64,000 bases of DNA from Salinibacterium sp. G-O1 (GCF_030063305.1 NZ_JASISV010000001.1:1178001-1242000); one strand, 5' to 3'. Shown: positions 37,138 through 46,654, counted from the stretch's first letter. Translations and numbers: made by a program. The notes: generated by a model from the letters alone, not told the origin.

Positions 37138-38286
37138 GTGGACATCACGCTCATAGTCGCGCTCGTCATCGTGCTGGCGCTTTTCTTCGACTTCACCAAC
37201 GGATTCCACGACACAGCCAATGCCATGGCGACGCCGATTGCCACCGGCGCTCTCACGCCGCGGGTTGCGGTCGCGCTCGCTGCCGTGCTGAACCTCGTGG
37301 GGGCGTTCCTGAGCACGGAAGTAGCGAGGACGATCAGCGGAGGGCTCATCCGTGAGGGGGAAGACGGGATTCAGATCACCCCAGTGCTCATCCTCGCCGG
37401 GCTCATCGGTGCCATCATCTGGAATCTCCTGACCTGGCTGCTCGGCCTGCCATCGTCGTCCAGCCACGCCCTCTTCGGTGGGCTCATCGGTGCGGTCGTG
37501 GTCGGTGTGGGCTTCGGGGCCATCGACGGCGGGGTATTCGTTTCGAAGATCCTCATCCCGGCACTGCTCGCTCCGGTAACGGCGGGCCTGGTCGCATTCC
37601 TTGCGACGAAAATCGCCTACACAATCACCAGCAAGAGGCAGCGCAACGGGTTCAAACGCGGCCAGATCCTCACCTCATCGCTGGTCTCACTCGCCCACGG
37701 AACGAATGATGCGCAAAAGACGATGGGTGTCATCACGCTCGCGCTGATTGCGGCGAATATGCAGACCGCTGGCACCGGACCCGTGCTCTGGGTGATCGTC
37801 GCGTGCGCCCTCGCGATCGCCATCGGAACCTACTCGGGTGGATGGCGCATCATCAAGACCATGGGGCGGGGCATCACAGACGTGGAGCCTGCACAGGGCT
37901 TCGCAGCCGAAGCAGCGACCACCGCGACGATCCTCGCTTCGACCCACCTCGGGTTCGCACTGTCAACGACCCAGGTTGCCTCCGGATCGGTCATCGGCAC
38001 GGGGGTGGCGCGCAAGGGTGCGTCGGTGCGATGGAACACGGCAGCACGGATCGCGCTCGGGTGGCTCATCACGATCCCCGCAGCCGCCCTGGTCGGGGCG
38101 ACCGCGGCGCTCATCGCCGGGCTCGGATTTTGGGGAATCATAGCTGACGTCTCGCTCGCGGTCGTGGGAACTGCGGCCATCTTCGTGAGATCCCGGCGCA
38201 ACGTCGTCGACCACAGGCATTTCTCGTCACCCGAACCCGGGGTGTTCGTCAGGCCGAAGCTACGTAAGAAGGCTGGCAAGCGATGA
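37138..38286 (+). CDS. Inorganic phosphate transporter, PiT family
   Basis: Cation-coupled low-affinity phosphate carrier of 382 residues with about ten membrane helices. The two PiT half-signatures are FTNGFHDTANAMAT (near 18-31) and SLAHGTNDAQKTMGV in the second half. The GTG start is seven bases from a CAGAAT box. It is coupled to the small membrane gene that follows as ATGA. No phoU homolog, common elsewhere, is adjacent. Confidence 0.95.
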   Translation: MDITLIVALVIVLALFFDFTNGFHDTANAMATPIATGALTPRVAVALAAVLNLVGAFLSTEVARTISGGLIREGEDGIQITPVLILAGLIGAIIWNLLTWLLGLPSSSSHALFGGLIGAVVVGVGFGAIDGGVFVSKILIPALLAPVTAGLVAFLATKIAYTITSKRQRNGFKRGQILTSSLVSLAHGTNDAQKTMGVITLALIAANMQTAGTGPVLWVIVACALAIAIGTYSGGWRIIKTMGRGITDVEPAQGFAAEAATTATILASTHLGFALSTTQVASGSVIGTGVARKGASVRWNTAARIALGWLITIPAAALVGATAALIAGLGFWGIIADVSLAVVGTAAIFVRSRRNVVDHRHFSSPEPGVFVRPKLRKKAGKR

Positions 38287-38492
38287 TCAACTGGCAAGCC
38301 TTCGTGATCGTGGTTCTCGCTTCTCTGGTCGCCGCCAGCGTGCTGGTCACACTGTTCTCCGTCGCTCTTCGACTTGGCGACGGCACCGCGAGCTGGAGCA
38401 AGCCAGCATCGCGAGCACTCTTCGCGGTGTGTGGGCTGGTGGTGGCGTTCGGTATCTACATCATCGTGCCGGCACTGCATTCCTTCGGGTAG
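38283..38492 (+). CDS. Small membrane protein coupled to the phosphate carrier
   Basis: A 69-residue protein with two membrane helices (about 6-28 and 44-65), overlapping the PiT gene as ATGA. Small two-helix proteins are often encoded after PiT in actinobacteria; an accessory role is an inference from this coupling. No named family is recognised. Confidence 0.78.
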   Translation: MINWQAFVIVVLASLVAASVLVTLFSVALRLGDGTASWSKPASRALFAVCGLVVAFGIYIIVPALHSFG

Positions 38493-38560
38493 CAGCACGC
38501 GGCAGTTGCCTCACACCACCATGATTGGTGGTACTGGCACAGCGGCCACAAGCCTCGCCC

Positions 38561-38579
38561 CATAGAGTGGGTGTATCGC
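38561..38579 (+). promoter_or_regulatory. 19-nt promoter element shared with the SNF2 gene (copy 2)
   Basis: CATAGAGTGGGTGTATCGC matches the element at 30585-30603 at 18 of 19 positions. TAGAGT would be the aspA -10 box, leaving a short leader with GGGAGA before the ATG. Confidence 0.6.
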
Positions 38580-38599
38580 CAGTCAAGGGAGATTAGACG

Positions 38600-40189
38600 A
38601 TGGAAAGCACGCCACAAGCGCCCAGGCCAACCGACGCCACTCAGGCTCACCATAGCCAGCATGATCGCAGCACCGATTCCGCGCAGAGTATCGCTGGGGA
38701 TGAGAATTCTCCGCGCCGAGCGCTGGAGACGGCGCTCGAGTTGACCGACGGGACTCGTGAAGAGCGTGACTCGCTCGGTGCGATGACCATACCGGCATCG
38801 GCCTACTGGGGCATCCATACCGCCAGGGCGCTCGAGAACTTCCCCATCACGCGGCGAGCCATCTACAACTATCCCGACCTGATCCGGGCACTCGCGAAGG
38901 TAAAGCAGGCTGCAGCACGGGCGAACGCCGAGATCGGCGTGATGGAGGCCGACAAGGCCGCGATCATCGACCAGGTGTGCCAGGAGATCTTCGACGGAGC
39001 GCTCCATGCCGAATTCAGAGTGGGCGTCATTCAGGGTGGCGCTGGCACATCCACCAACATGAATGCCAACGAGGTGATCGCTAACCGCGGTCTCGAATTG
39101 ATGGGATTCGAGAAGGGTGACTACGCGAAACTCAGCCCGATTGACGACGTGAATCGCAGCCAGAGCACCAATGACGTGTACCCGACGGCCATCAAGCTCG
39201 CTATGGTCTACGGGGTGCAGCGCCTGCTGGCTGAGCACAAACTTCTCGCGGGATCGTTCGCGGCGAAGGGCCGGGAGTTCAACCACATCCTGAAGATCGG
39301 TCGCACGCAGCTGCAGGATGCGGTTCCGATGACCCTCGGGCAGGAATTCAAGGGCTTCGCCGTCACGCTTGCCGAAGATTACGACAGGCTCAACGAGACG
39401 ATCCCGTGGCTCAACGAGATCAACATGGGGGCGACGGCGATCGGCACCGGCATCACCGCCGACCATCGGTACGCCGAGTCGGTGTGCCGCCACCTGATCG
39501 AGGTCACGGGCATCCACATGGAGACGGCCGCTGACCTTATCGAGGCAACCAGCGACGCTGGCATCTTCATGACCGTCAGCGGGACCCTCAAGCGGGCCGC
39601 CGTGAAGCTGTCGAAGATCTGCAACGACCTCAGGCTGCTCTCGAGCGGACCCCAGGCTGGAATCGGCGAGATCAACCTCCCCGCCCGTCAGGCCGGCTCG
39701 TCGATCATGCCGGGAAAGGTGAACCCGGTGATCCCGGAGGTGGTCAACCAGGTGGCCTTCAGCGTGATCGGCGCCGACGCCACGGTGACGGCGGCCGCCG
39801 AGGGCGGGCAACTGCAGCTGAACGCGTTCGAGCCTGTCATCGCACACAGCATCCTGCAGTCACTGTCGTGGATGACCAACGCCTGTTTCACTCTTCGCGT
39901 CAACTGTGTGGATGGCATCTCAGCCAACATCGAACGACTCGCGATGCAGGTCGAGACGAGCGTGGGAGTGGTGACGGCACTCACCCCGTACATCGGCTAC
40001 GCGGCTGCGGCAACCCTCGCACACACCGCGCTGACGACCAACGAATCCATCGCCGACCTCGTCGTGTCGACCGGACTCATGACCCCGGAGAAGGTCGCGC
40101 TGGTGCTCTCGCCAGAGCGGCTCAGTGGCATGGTGGCGAACACCGCGGCCATCACGCTGCCGGTGTTGACGCAGCCGACACAGACTTAG
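38600..40189 (+). CDS. aspA: Aspartate ammonia-lyase
   Basis: Converts aspartate to fumarate and ammonia. The superfamily signature SSIMPGKVNPV is intact, with GTSTNMN and TNDVYPT forming the other active-site regions. The catalytic body begins near residue 52 (TREERDSLG); the first 50 residues are a polar, histidine-containing extension absent from E. coli AspA. GGGAGA supports the ATG at 38600. The stop codon forms part of a 16-nt tandem repeat. A fumarase assignment is less likely because of the aspartase-type active-site context. Confidence 0.92.
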   Translation: MESTPQAPRPTDATQAHHSQHDRSTDSAQSIAGDENSPRRALETALELTDGTREERDSLGAMTIPASAYWGIHTARALENFPITRRAIYNYPDLIRALAKVKQAAARANAEIGVMEADKAAIIDQVCQEIFDGALHAEFRVGVIQGGAGTSTNMNANEVIANRGLELMGFEKGDYAKLSPIDDVNRSQSTNDVYPTAIKLAMVYGVQRLLAEHKLLAGSFAAKGREFNHILKIGRTQLQDAVPMTLGQEFKGFAVTLAEDYDRLNETIPWLNEINMGATAIGTGITADHRYAESVCRHLIEVTGIHMETAADLIEATSDAGIFMTVSGTLKRAAVKLSKICNDLRLLSSGPQAGIGEINLPARQAGSSIMPGKVNPVIPEVVNQVAFSVIGADATVTAAAEGGQLQLNAFEPVIAHSILQSLSWMTNACFTLRVNCVDGISANIERLAMQVETSVGVVTALTPYIGYAAAATLAHTALTTNESIADLVVSTGLMTPEKVALVLSPERLSGMVANTAAITLPVLTQPTQT

Positions 40190-40257
40190 GCCAACACAGA
40201 CTTAGGCCAACACAGACTTAGGCCAACACAGACTTAGGCCAGCACAGTCCTGGGCCG
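40178..40257 (+). repeat. 16-nt tandem repeat array anchored on the aspA stop codon
   Basis: ACACAGACTTAGGCCA occurs four times without change from 40178, and a fifth diverged unit ends at 40257. The first copy contains the last codons and TAG of aspA. Because 16 is not a multiple of three, successive copies place TAG in each reading frame. The last unit begins an inverted repeat, CAGTCCTG (40245-40252) with CAGGACTG (40267-40274), that reaches the convergent gene's stop. Confidence 0.95.
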
Positions 40258-40265
40258 ACGCCGGA

Positions 40266-40871
40266 TCAGGACTGCTGGTCGTCCTCGTCGTCGAGCACGT
40301 CCAGTGCCTCTTCGCGCGCCTTGCCGGCGGTAACAACCACGTTGTCGACGGCAGATTCACCACGCTCACGCAGGTCGCTCGCGACCTTGTCCGCCGTGCG
40401 GCGAACGTCGGTGGCCACGTCGGTTGCCTTCCCGGCCACGTCGCGGGCGGTTGCCACTGACTTGTCGGCGACGTCCTTTGCGGCCGTGGTGGTCTTGTCT
40501 GCAAGATCTTTCGCCGTGCCGGCAACTTTGTCTGCTACGTCTTTTGCCGTGGTCGCGGTCTTGTCGGCAACATCCTTCGCGGCCGTGGTGGTCTTGTCTG
40601 CAACGTCTTTTGCGGTGCCGGCGACCTTGTCGGCGACGTCCCGAGCCGTTCCGGGAACGGCCCTGGCCGCAGCTTCTGCGCGCTCACGGATGACGGGTGC
40701 CTGCTGGCGCGCATAGGCCTCGACGTCCAGCCGCGTTTTCGCGACGCGCGGATTCTCCCAGAGCTTGATGGCCTGGGCCTTCATCGATTCGTATCGTTCA
40801 CGCCCAGCATGCGACCCCAGAAGATACCCGATTGCGACCCCGACACCGACAACAAAAAGTTTGCGCTTCAT
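40266..40871 (-). CDS. YtxH-like protein with LEA-type 11-residue repeats
   Basis: A 201-residue protein with an N-terminal membrane anchor and glycine motif (VGVAIGYLLGSHAG, YtxH-like), then about seven tandem 11-residue repeats of the type TAKDVADKVAG between residues about 72 and 150, and an acidic tail. The repeat is close to the LEA group 3 consensus and should form an amphipathic helix protecting membranes or proteins in drying or cold. The ATG at 40871 is six bases from TATGGT at 40883-40878. Anti-aggregation activity is an inference. Confidence 0.85.
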   Translation of the reverse strand: MKRKLFVVGVGVAIGYLLGSHAGRERYESMKAQAIKLWENPRVAKTRLDVEAYARQQAPVIRERAEAAARAVPGTARDVADKVAGTAKDVADKTTTAAKDVADKTATTAKDVADKVAGTAKDLADKTTTAAKDVADKSVATARDVAGKATDVATDVRRTADKVASDLRERGESAVDNVVVTAGKAREEALDVLDDEDDQQS

Positions 40872-40937
40872 CACTCCACCATAGGCGCGGGGGATGCCGG
40901 GTGTGAACTGCGTCAGACAAGATCCGTCAATCGAGGA

Positions 40938-41936
40938 TCAATCCGGTTCCTCGTCGTGCCGTTCGCGGATGGCTCTTCCCTCGGCAATGTTGCGCGCGCG
41001 ACGTCGGGCCAGGATGAGGTTGCGCGTCGTGTCCCGCATCGGGAGCTGCACAGTTTCTTCGGCCTCGATGCCGGCCTCGAGCTGGCGCAGGCGCACGACC
41101 TCGGCATCGACCTCAGCACCCAGCACGAGCACGAGGTTGCTGATGTACAACCACACCAGCAGGGCAAGGCCACCGCCGAGCCATCCATAGATCCGGTCGT
41201 ACGAGCCGACGTTGGTCACGTAGAGGCTGAAGAGCGCAGTCGCCAGCGACCAGGTGACGATGGCGAATACGCTGCCGAATCCTATCCAGCGCACTTTTTC
41301 GTGTCGCACATTGGGTGTGAAGTGGTACAGCACGGTCGTGAGCATGGTCGCCAGAACGAGCAGGCCGGGCCACCGCGCGAACGACCAGACGGTGATCCAG
41401 GGTTCACCCACTCCGATTGTTGCGCCAATCGCCTTCCCAACGGTCGGGGTGAGCAGGAGCAGCGCGACTATCGCGGCGAAGACGATGAGCAGAAACGTCG
41501 CGACCATCACCATCAGTGCGCGGAACTTCACGATCCGGCGCCCTTCCTGCACCTCGTAAACGCTGTTTACGGCGCGGCCGAAGGCCGTGGAATAGCTCGA
41601 GAGCGACCAGATCGAGAGCAGCAGGCCAATCACGAGAGCAGCACCAGGGTTCTCGATCGAGAACAGCTGGCTGATCGGTTCGCGAAGAGTCGTAACCGCT
41701 GACTCTTGTGCGAACATGTCGACGATGTCGAGGATGCTGGTGGCGGCCTGGCGCTTCCCCACGGCGAGCGCGAATGCCGAGACCACGACGAGCGCGCTGG
41801 GGAAGACCGCGAGTGCCGAGAAGAACGTGAGAGCTGCCGCCGAGTCGATACCGCGATGGCGCACGAATCCGTGCCAGGTTCTGCGGATCGTGTAGGTCCA
41901 TGCTGAGCGGGTTCGAGGGCCGCCCGAATCAGTCAA
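40938..41936 (-). CDS. YihY/BrkB-family membrane protein
   Basis: A 332-residue integral membrane protein with about six helices. The family pattern is seen in DSAAALTFFSALAVFPSAL and in LWSLSSYSTAFGRAVNSVY-like text (here IWSLSSYSTAFGRAVNSVY). It was once mis-named RNase BN. The C-terminal 60 residues are cytoplasmic and charged. The start is a TTG at 41936, eight bases inside the preceding gene, so translational coupling is likely. Function is not established. Confidence 0.88.
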   Translation of the reverse strand: MTDSGGPRTRSAWTYTIRRTWHGFVRHRGIDSAAALTFFSALAVFPSALVVVSAFALAVGKRQAATSILDIVDMFAQESAVTTLREPISQLFSIENPGAALVIGLLLSIWSLSSYSTAFGRAVNSVYEVQEGRRIVKFRALMVMVATFLLIVFAAIVALLLLTPTVGKAIGATIGVGEPWITVWSFARWPGLLVLATMLTTVLYHFTPNVRHEKVRWIGFGSVFAIVTWSLATALFSLYVTNVGSYDRIYGWLGGGLALLVWLYISNLVLVLGAEVDAEVVRLRQLEAGIEAEETVQLPMRDTTRNLILARRRARNIAEGRAIRERHDEEPD

Positions 41937-42429
41937 CGGGATGCCCGAACCTCAGACGAGCTGGCATGAGCACCCAGGCGGCGACCACGACGAGAGCGGC
42001 GATACCACCGGCGATGAGCCCGGCAACGTAACCGACCGCCACATCGAAGATCAGCATGGTCGTACCGATCAGGGTCAACCCCATGGCTGCGATCGTCAGG
42101 ATGAGCAACCGATTTGCGATTCGGACGAGGTCGCCCTTGGCCTTGCGGCGGAAGATCGCGCGGTGCAGCGAAACTGGGGCCAGGGCGAGCACAGTCGCGA
42201 GAACGGCGACGATGACCAGCCCGAGGTAGATGTTCACCTCGTAGGGCTCGAGATCGGCGAATCTGGGCTGGAAGGCGAGGGTGAGTAAGAAGCCCGTGAG
42301 CACCTGGGTACCGGTCTGGATTACCCGCAGTTCCTGGAGAATTTCGGTCCAGTTTCGGTCATGGCGCTCGTTGGGTGTCTCGTCGCGGCCGTCGCCCGGG
42401 TCCGCGTCATGGTGGCCGTCACTGGTCAT
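41929..42429 (-). CDS. DUF6328-like membrane protein
   Basis: A 166-residue protein with a charged N-terminus and four membrane helices from about residue 45. The ELRVIQTGTQVLTGFLLTL stretch recalls the family annotated DUF6328. The ATG is six bases from TACGAT at 42441-42436, which abuts the 3' end of the Ada-AlkA gene. Probably co-transcribed with the YihY gene. Role unknown. Confidence 0.8.
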   Translation of the reverse strand: MTSDGHHDADPGDGRDETPNERHDRNWTEILQELRVIQTGTQVLTGFLLTLAFQPRFADLEPYEVNIYLGLVIVAVLATVLALAPVSLHRAIFRRKAKGDLVRIANRLLILTIAAMGLTLIGTTMLIFDVAVGYVAGLIAGGIAALVVVAAWVLMPARLRFGHPVD

Positions 42430-42441
42430 CTTGTGATCGTA

Positions 42442-43932
42442 TTACGCGGCCGCGTTTGCTCGCCTCGGGTTGACTGGTGGTCGCGCACGCCATAGGTGCA
42501 TCCCCGCATAGCTTCGCCAGGGGGCCCACGCCCTGCTGTGCCCGGCAAGACCCGCCGCTGTGGATGGAAGCCCGAGATGTGCCGCGCTTTGTTGCATCAC
42601 CAAATCGGTCGACAGCATGATGTCGGGGTTGCCGAGCACTCGCATGGCCAGGTAGCCCGCCGTCCACGGGCCGATCCCCGGCATCGCGACGAGTCGCGCT
42701 GTGAGCTCATCGGCTGGCAAGCCGACGTCAAGCACGAGCGAACCGCTCGCGATCGCCTCAGCGGCACCGAGAATGGTGGCAACCCGGCTGGCGGGACCCC
42801 GAAGCACAGCGGCGCCCCCGGTGGCCAGCTGTTCGGCCGACGGGAACAGGCCATCGGTGCCGAGCTCGCGAGTAATGGTGCCGAGCACGGTCCGGGCGGC
42901 TGCGACCGAGATCTGCTGCCCGACGAGAGTGCGGAACAGTGCTTCGTCCGCGTCAACAGCGCCGGGCAGTCGCAGGCCGGGCTGGGCGGCAACAAGCGGC
43001 GCGAGCTCGGCATGCCCGCCCAAAGCCTCATCGATGGCGACGGAGTCTGCATCGAGGTCGAACAACCTGCGCACTCGAGAGACGAGCGCCGAGACATCCG
43101 AGACGTGGTGGAGCCGCGCCACGCAGAGGATGCCGTCACCGTCGAGACTCATGCGAACATCGGCCACGCCCGAGGGCAGCCGAAGCCGTCTCTCGAAAGA
43201 CGTGGCGTCGCCCGTCTCCAGGCCGTGCACGGCGTGATCCGCGAAGAATTTCATGAGCCCCGCACCGTCGAACGGCGCGCGGGCGGGAAGCCTCAGCGTG
43301 ATGCTCGTGGCCTCGGATGTTGCGGGTGCGGCGGGGTGCCCCGAGTGGCCTCGTCTCGCGAGCGTGCGCAGGGCCGTCGGGGTCGTTTCGTACACGGCCT
43401 GAATCGTGTCGTTGAATTGCCGGATGCTCGAGAAGCCGGCCGCGAAGGCGACATCAGCCACCGAGAGTTCGGTGGAGGCGAGCAGATGTCGCGCACTGTG
43501 TGCGCGATGGGCACGGGCGAGAGCCAGCGGTCCTGCGCCGAGTTCGGCCTGCAGGACGCGCGTGAGGTGTCTCGTGGTGTATCCGAGGCGACCGGCCAGA
43601 CCAGGCACGCCCTCTCTCTCGATGACCCCGTCGGTGATGAGCCTCATCGCGCGTGACGCCAGGTCGTCGCTGAGATTCCATTCCGGAGAGCCGGGCACGG
43701 CGTCGGGCTGGCACCGCTTGCACGCCCGCAGTCCCGCCTCGTGGGCCGCCGCGGCCGTTCTGAAGAAGCTCACGTTCTTTTCCTGCGGGGTCATTGCGGC
43801 GCAACTCGGCCGACAGTAGATGCCCGTGGAATGCACGCCGGTGATGAACTGCCCGTCGAATCTGGAGTCGCGGGATGCGACGGCGCGATATCGCTCAGCG
43901 AATCGCGGATCGGTGGTTGCCTGCGTGCTCAT
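42442..43932 (-). CDS. Ada-AlkA fusion: alkylation response regulator and 3-methyladenine glycosylase
   Basis: A 496-residue fusion. The N-terminal Ada metal domain has four cysteines (C40, C44, C71, C74); methylation of the first would switch on DNA binding. An AraC-type helix-turn-helix follows at about 85-185, and then an AlkA-like glycosylase with Hh[11 protein letters not shown] and the catalytic aspartate in LSTDLV. It lacks an O6-methylguanine methyltransferase domain. Such fusions both sense and repair alkylation damage. The start at 43932 is preceded by a GATGCT box at six bases. Confidence 0.93.
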   Translation of the reverse strand: MSTQATTDPRFAERYRAVASRDSRFDGQFITGVHSTGIYCRPSCAAMTPQEKNVSFFRTAAAAHEAGLRACKRCQPDAVPGSPEWNLSDDLASRAMRLITDGVIEREGVPGLAGRLGYTTRHLTRVLQAELGAGPLALARAHRAHSARHLLASTELSVADVAFAAGFSSIRQFNDTIQAVYETTPTALRTLARRGHSGHPAAPATSEATSITLRLPARAPFDGAGLMKFFADHAVHGLETGDATSFERRLRLPSGVADVRMSLDGDGILCVARLHHVSDVSALVSRVRRLFDLDADSVAIDEALGGHAELAPLVAAQPGLRLPGAVDADEALFRTLVGQQISVAAARTVLGTITRELGTDGLFPSAEQLATGGAAVLRGPASRVATILGAAEAIASGSLVLDVGLPADELTARLVAMPGIGPWTAGYLAMRVLGNPDIMLSTDLVMQQSAAHLGLPSTAAGLAGHSRAWAPWRSYAGMHLWRARPPVNPRRANAAA

Positions 43933-44029
43933 AGCCTCAGCATCACATGCCCCACCGACATCCACTAGCGAAATTCGGACACCGCTTCTGTCGTCGGCTG
44001 GCTAGCATCATCGTGGCTCTAACTCATCC

Positions 44030-44479
44030 GTGAGCGAAGGTCAAGGGCTGTACCGTTCCCGTGGCGTCGGATTGACTGTGCGGGTGAGCGCAGAATTGAC
44101 CAGTTCCCAGGCAGCCACCGGCCGGCCCCTAACCACCCAACAGCAGGCACGCATGCGTGCACGACTGGTGGATGACCTCCAGCAGGCCCGCGAGCTCGAA
44201 GCGCGTCTGCAGCACGACGTCGCAGACGGTATCGCGTCGCGACGAGGATCCACCAACGACGAGGTCGACGACCCCGAGGGCGCGAATACTGCGTTCGAGG
44301 GAGCGCAATCCAACGCGATGGTGCAGCACACGAGGCGTCACATCGAGGAGATTCTCGCGGCGATGGTGCGTCTCGACGACGGCACATACGGTTCGTGTGA
44401 GCGATGCGGTTCAGCCGTATCGAAGGCCAGGCTCGATGCACGACCTGCCACAGCGTTCTGCATCAACTGCGCGGCCTGA
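44030..44479 (+). CDS. TraR/DksA-type zinc-finger protein
   Basis: A 149-residue protein with a coiled-coil N-terminal half and a C-terminal zinc finger C-x2-C-x17-C-x2-C (CERCG ... CINC). DksA/TraR proteins insert into the RNA polymerase secondary channel, but actinobacterial versions like this (CarD-independent) are little studied. Start uncertain: GTG at 44030 is the longest, GTG at 44084 would drop 18 residues that look non-conserved. It is divergent from the Ada-AlkA gene. Confidence 0.82.
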   Translation: MSEGQGLYRSRGVGLTVRVSAELTSSQAATGRPLTTQQQARMRARLVDDLQQARELEARLQHDVADGIASRRGSTNDEVDDPEGANTAFEGAQSNAMVQHTRRHIEEILAAMVRLDDGTYGSCERCGSAVSKARLDARPATAFCINCAA

Positions 44480-44558
44480 CGCCGCCCTGCCTGACGCTGT
44501 GGGGGAGTAGCTGACAGGCCCTCGCGGACTGCGACTCGCTCTCTGGCAGAATTGCCGC

Positions 44559-45953
44559 ATGACCGTCACCACACACGCACGCGTTGACTCTCGTGAGGTT
44601 CTCGCGCGACTGATCGACGATCTGGGCGATGCAGTGTCCACCGCTGCCGAGGCCGTCGATGCTACGCGCGCCGACAAGTCGGGGCACTTCTCGGAGGCGG
44701 CTCCGCTTGCCGTTGTCACGGCGCGCTCTATCGAAGATGTGCAGGCTGTGATGCGTATTGCTACCGCCACGGGAACTCCGGTGGTCACGCGCGGCGCCGG
44801 TACCGGGCTGGCCGGGGGCGCGATCGCGAACGCCGGTGAGATCGTGTTGTCCACTCTTGCCATGAACAAGCTGCTCGAGGTCTCGGTCGATGATGAACTG
44901 GCGGTCGTCGAGCCGGGGATCATCAATGGCGACCTGAATCTGCAGCTCGAGCCCCACGGGCTCTGGTTCACTCCCGATCCAGCGAGCCGCGCGATCTCGA
45001 CCGTGGGCGGCAACATCGCCACCAATGCCGGCGGACTGCTGTGCGCCAAGTACGGCGTCACGCGGGAGTCGATCCTCGGGCTCTCGGTGGTCATGGCAGA
45101 CGGCCGGCTCATGGAGTTCGGCCATCGAACGGTCAAGGGTGTCACAGGGCTTGACCTCACGGCTCTGATGATCGGCTCCGAGGGCACGCTGGGCGTTATC
45201 GTGGGGGCGACCGTAAAACTTCGCAGGCTCATCCCGGGCACAGTTGCGGTCATCAGCGCTCGATTCGAGACGGTGGATGACGCGGCCAGGGCCGCGGCCG
45301 TCATCACTTCGGCCGGCCTCAGGCCCGCCATCATGGAGCTGATCGGCGAGAGTGCCATGGCAGGCATCTCGGCACACCTTCGGATGGAGCACCTGGGGGG
45401 CTCCCGACTGGTCATCCAGACCGATGGCCCCGGTGCGGTGCAGGAGGCCGAGGCCATATTCGCGACAATTACCTCGCTAGGGGGTGTCGGTGAGCTGTCG
45501 CTCGATCCCGCTGAGGGCGAGAGGCTGTTCTCGATCAGGAGGGCATTCCACCCTTCCATGGCGGCCCTCGGAACCGTGTTGATCGAAGACGTGTGCGTGC
45601 CGCGCAGCCAGCTTCCGGCGATGTTCGCTGCGATCCACGAGATTGAGCAGAAGTACGACCTCATCATCCCCACCGTCGCCCATGCCGGTGACGGCAATCT
45701 GCACCCCAATTTCGTTTTCGATGGGGAGGGTGAGGATGGCGCAGACGTACCGGCGGTTATCTGGGCGGCCGCCGACGAGCTTTTTGCGGCAGCGCTTCGC
45801 CTGGGCGGCACCCTGACGGGCGAGCACGGCGTCGGGCTGCTGAAGCGCCGCTGGCTCCGTGAGGAGCTCGGCGACGACCAGCTCATGCTCCAGAAGCAGA
45901 TCAAGGATCTGTTTGACCCGTTGGGCATCCTGAATCCCGGCAAGGTTTTCTGA
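44559..45953 (+). CDS. FAD-linked oxidase, GlcD/D-lactate dehydrogenase type
   Basis: A 464-residue flavoprotein of the vanillyl-alcohol-oxidase fold. FAD binding is shown by GTGLAGGAIA and STVGGNIATNAGGLLCAKYG, and the C-terminal domain has HAGDGNLHP and GEHGVGLLKR, typical of glycolate oxidase subunit D and D-lactate dehydrogenases. No glcE or glcF homolog is adjacent, so a stand-alone 2-hydroxyacid dehydrogenase is more likely than a glycolate oxidase complex. The ATG is six bases from CAGAAT at 44547-44552. Confidence 0.9.
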   Translation: MTVTTHARVDSREVLARLIDDLGDAVSTAAEAVDATRADKSGHFSEAAPLAVVTARSIEDVQAVMRIATATGTPVVTRGAGTGLAGGAIANAGEIVLSTLAMNKLLEVSVDDELAVVEPGIINGDLNLQLEPHGLWFTPDPASRAISTVGGNIATNAGGLLCAKYGVTRESILGLSVVMADGRLMEFGHRTVKGVTGLDLTALMIGSEGTLGVIVGATVKLRRLIPGTVAVISARFETVDDAARAAAVITSAGLRPAIMELIGESAMAGISAHLRMEHLGGSRLVIQTDGPGAVQEAEAIFATITSLGGVGELSLDPAEGERLFSIRRAFHPSMAALGTVLIEDVCVPRSQLPAMFAAIHEIEQKYDLIIPTVAHAGDGNLHPNFVFDGEGEDGADVPAVIWAAADELFAAALRLGGTLTGEHGVGLLKRRWLREELGDDQLMLQKQIKDLFDPLGILNPGKVF

Positions 45954-46000
45954 CGCCGCCAGCCGCGGAATAAGTGGGGCGGACCAGCTGTTCTATAAGT

Positions 46001-46633
46001 ATGGCTACCTCCACCAGAATTGCTCGAGCGACGCACCCACGGCTTGCCGAGGGTGACGTTCGCGTGCGGGTTGGCGCCGTGGGTATCAGCGCGCTTGGCA
46101 CTCAGGTCGCTGGCACGATCGACGCGGTCGGCCCCGACAGTGTGGGGTTTGCCCGGAATGATCGAGTCGCGTTCCGGTCTACCGCACCCGCGGGATCCAC
46201 CACGGTGGTCGTCGCCGAACGTGATCTCATCGGCATCCCGTCTGACGTGAGTCTCGACGCCGCCGCGGCGATTTTCCCGTGTGCCCTGCTCGCGCGCACC
46301 ATCGTCAAGCAGGTGCACTCGATCGGGCGCAGAAACAGTGTGTCGATCACCGATATCTCAGTCGTCGCACCCTTCGCCGCGGCCTGGGTTGAGCATCTCG
46401 GCGCCACCGTCTCGTCGGGGAACGCTGACGTGGTGGTGTCCGGACAGAGCGTGCGGTCTGCACTCGGCGTCAGGTCGGGTCACGGGCTAGTCCAGCAGGC
46501 TGCCGCCGACGTGTTTGCCGCGATGCGGGCGGGAGCTTTCGATTCAATAGCGCTGAGTTCGCCTGACGAAGCCCGCAACGGTTCGCGCGCGCCAGTGCTG
46601 TTGCACCCGGCCGAGGTAACGCTCGCCGCCTGA
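46001..46633 (+). CDS. Shortened MDR/quinone-reductase-like protein
   Basis: A 210-residue protein that resembles the GroES-like half of medium-chain dehydrogenases (AGTIDAVGPDSVGFARNDRV) followed by a compressed second half without a clear GxGxxG Rossmann motif. MDR enzymes are usually 310-340 residues. There is no frameshift or stop cluster and the frame is intact, so it is either a reduced family or a decayed paralog. The TATAAG at 45995-46000 is too close to the ATG to be its -10 box. No substrate can be named. Confidence 0.7.
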   Translation: MATSTRIARATHPRLAEGDVRVRVGAVGISALGTQVAGTIDAVGPDSVGFARNDRVAFRSTAPAGSTTVVVAERDLIGIPSDVSLDAAAAIFPCALLARTIVKQVHSIGRRNSVSITDISVVAPFAAAWVEHLGATVSSGNADVVVSGQSVRSALGVRSGHGLVQQAAADVFAAMRAGAFDSIALSSPDEARNGSRAPVLLHPAEVTLAA

Positions 46634-46654
46634 GCCCGCCGCTAAGGTCGGTTC

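Noticed and set aside
44013-44033. Six-codon upstream ORF ending in GTGA before the DksA-type gene
   Set aside because: The TAGCAT box is only four bases from its GTG, so the leaderless geometry does not fit.
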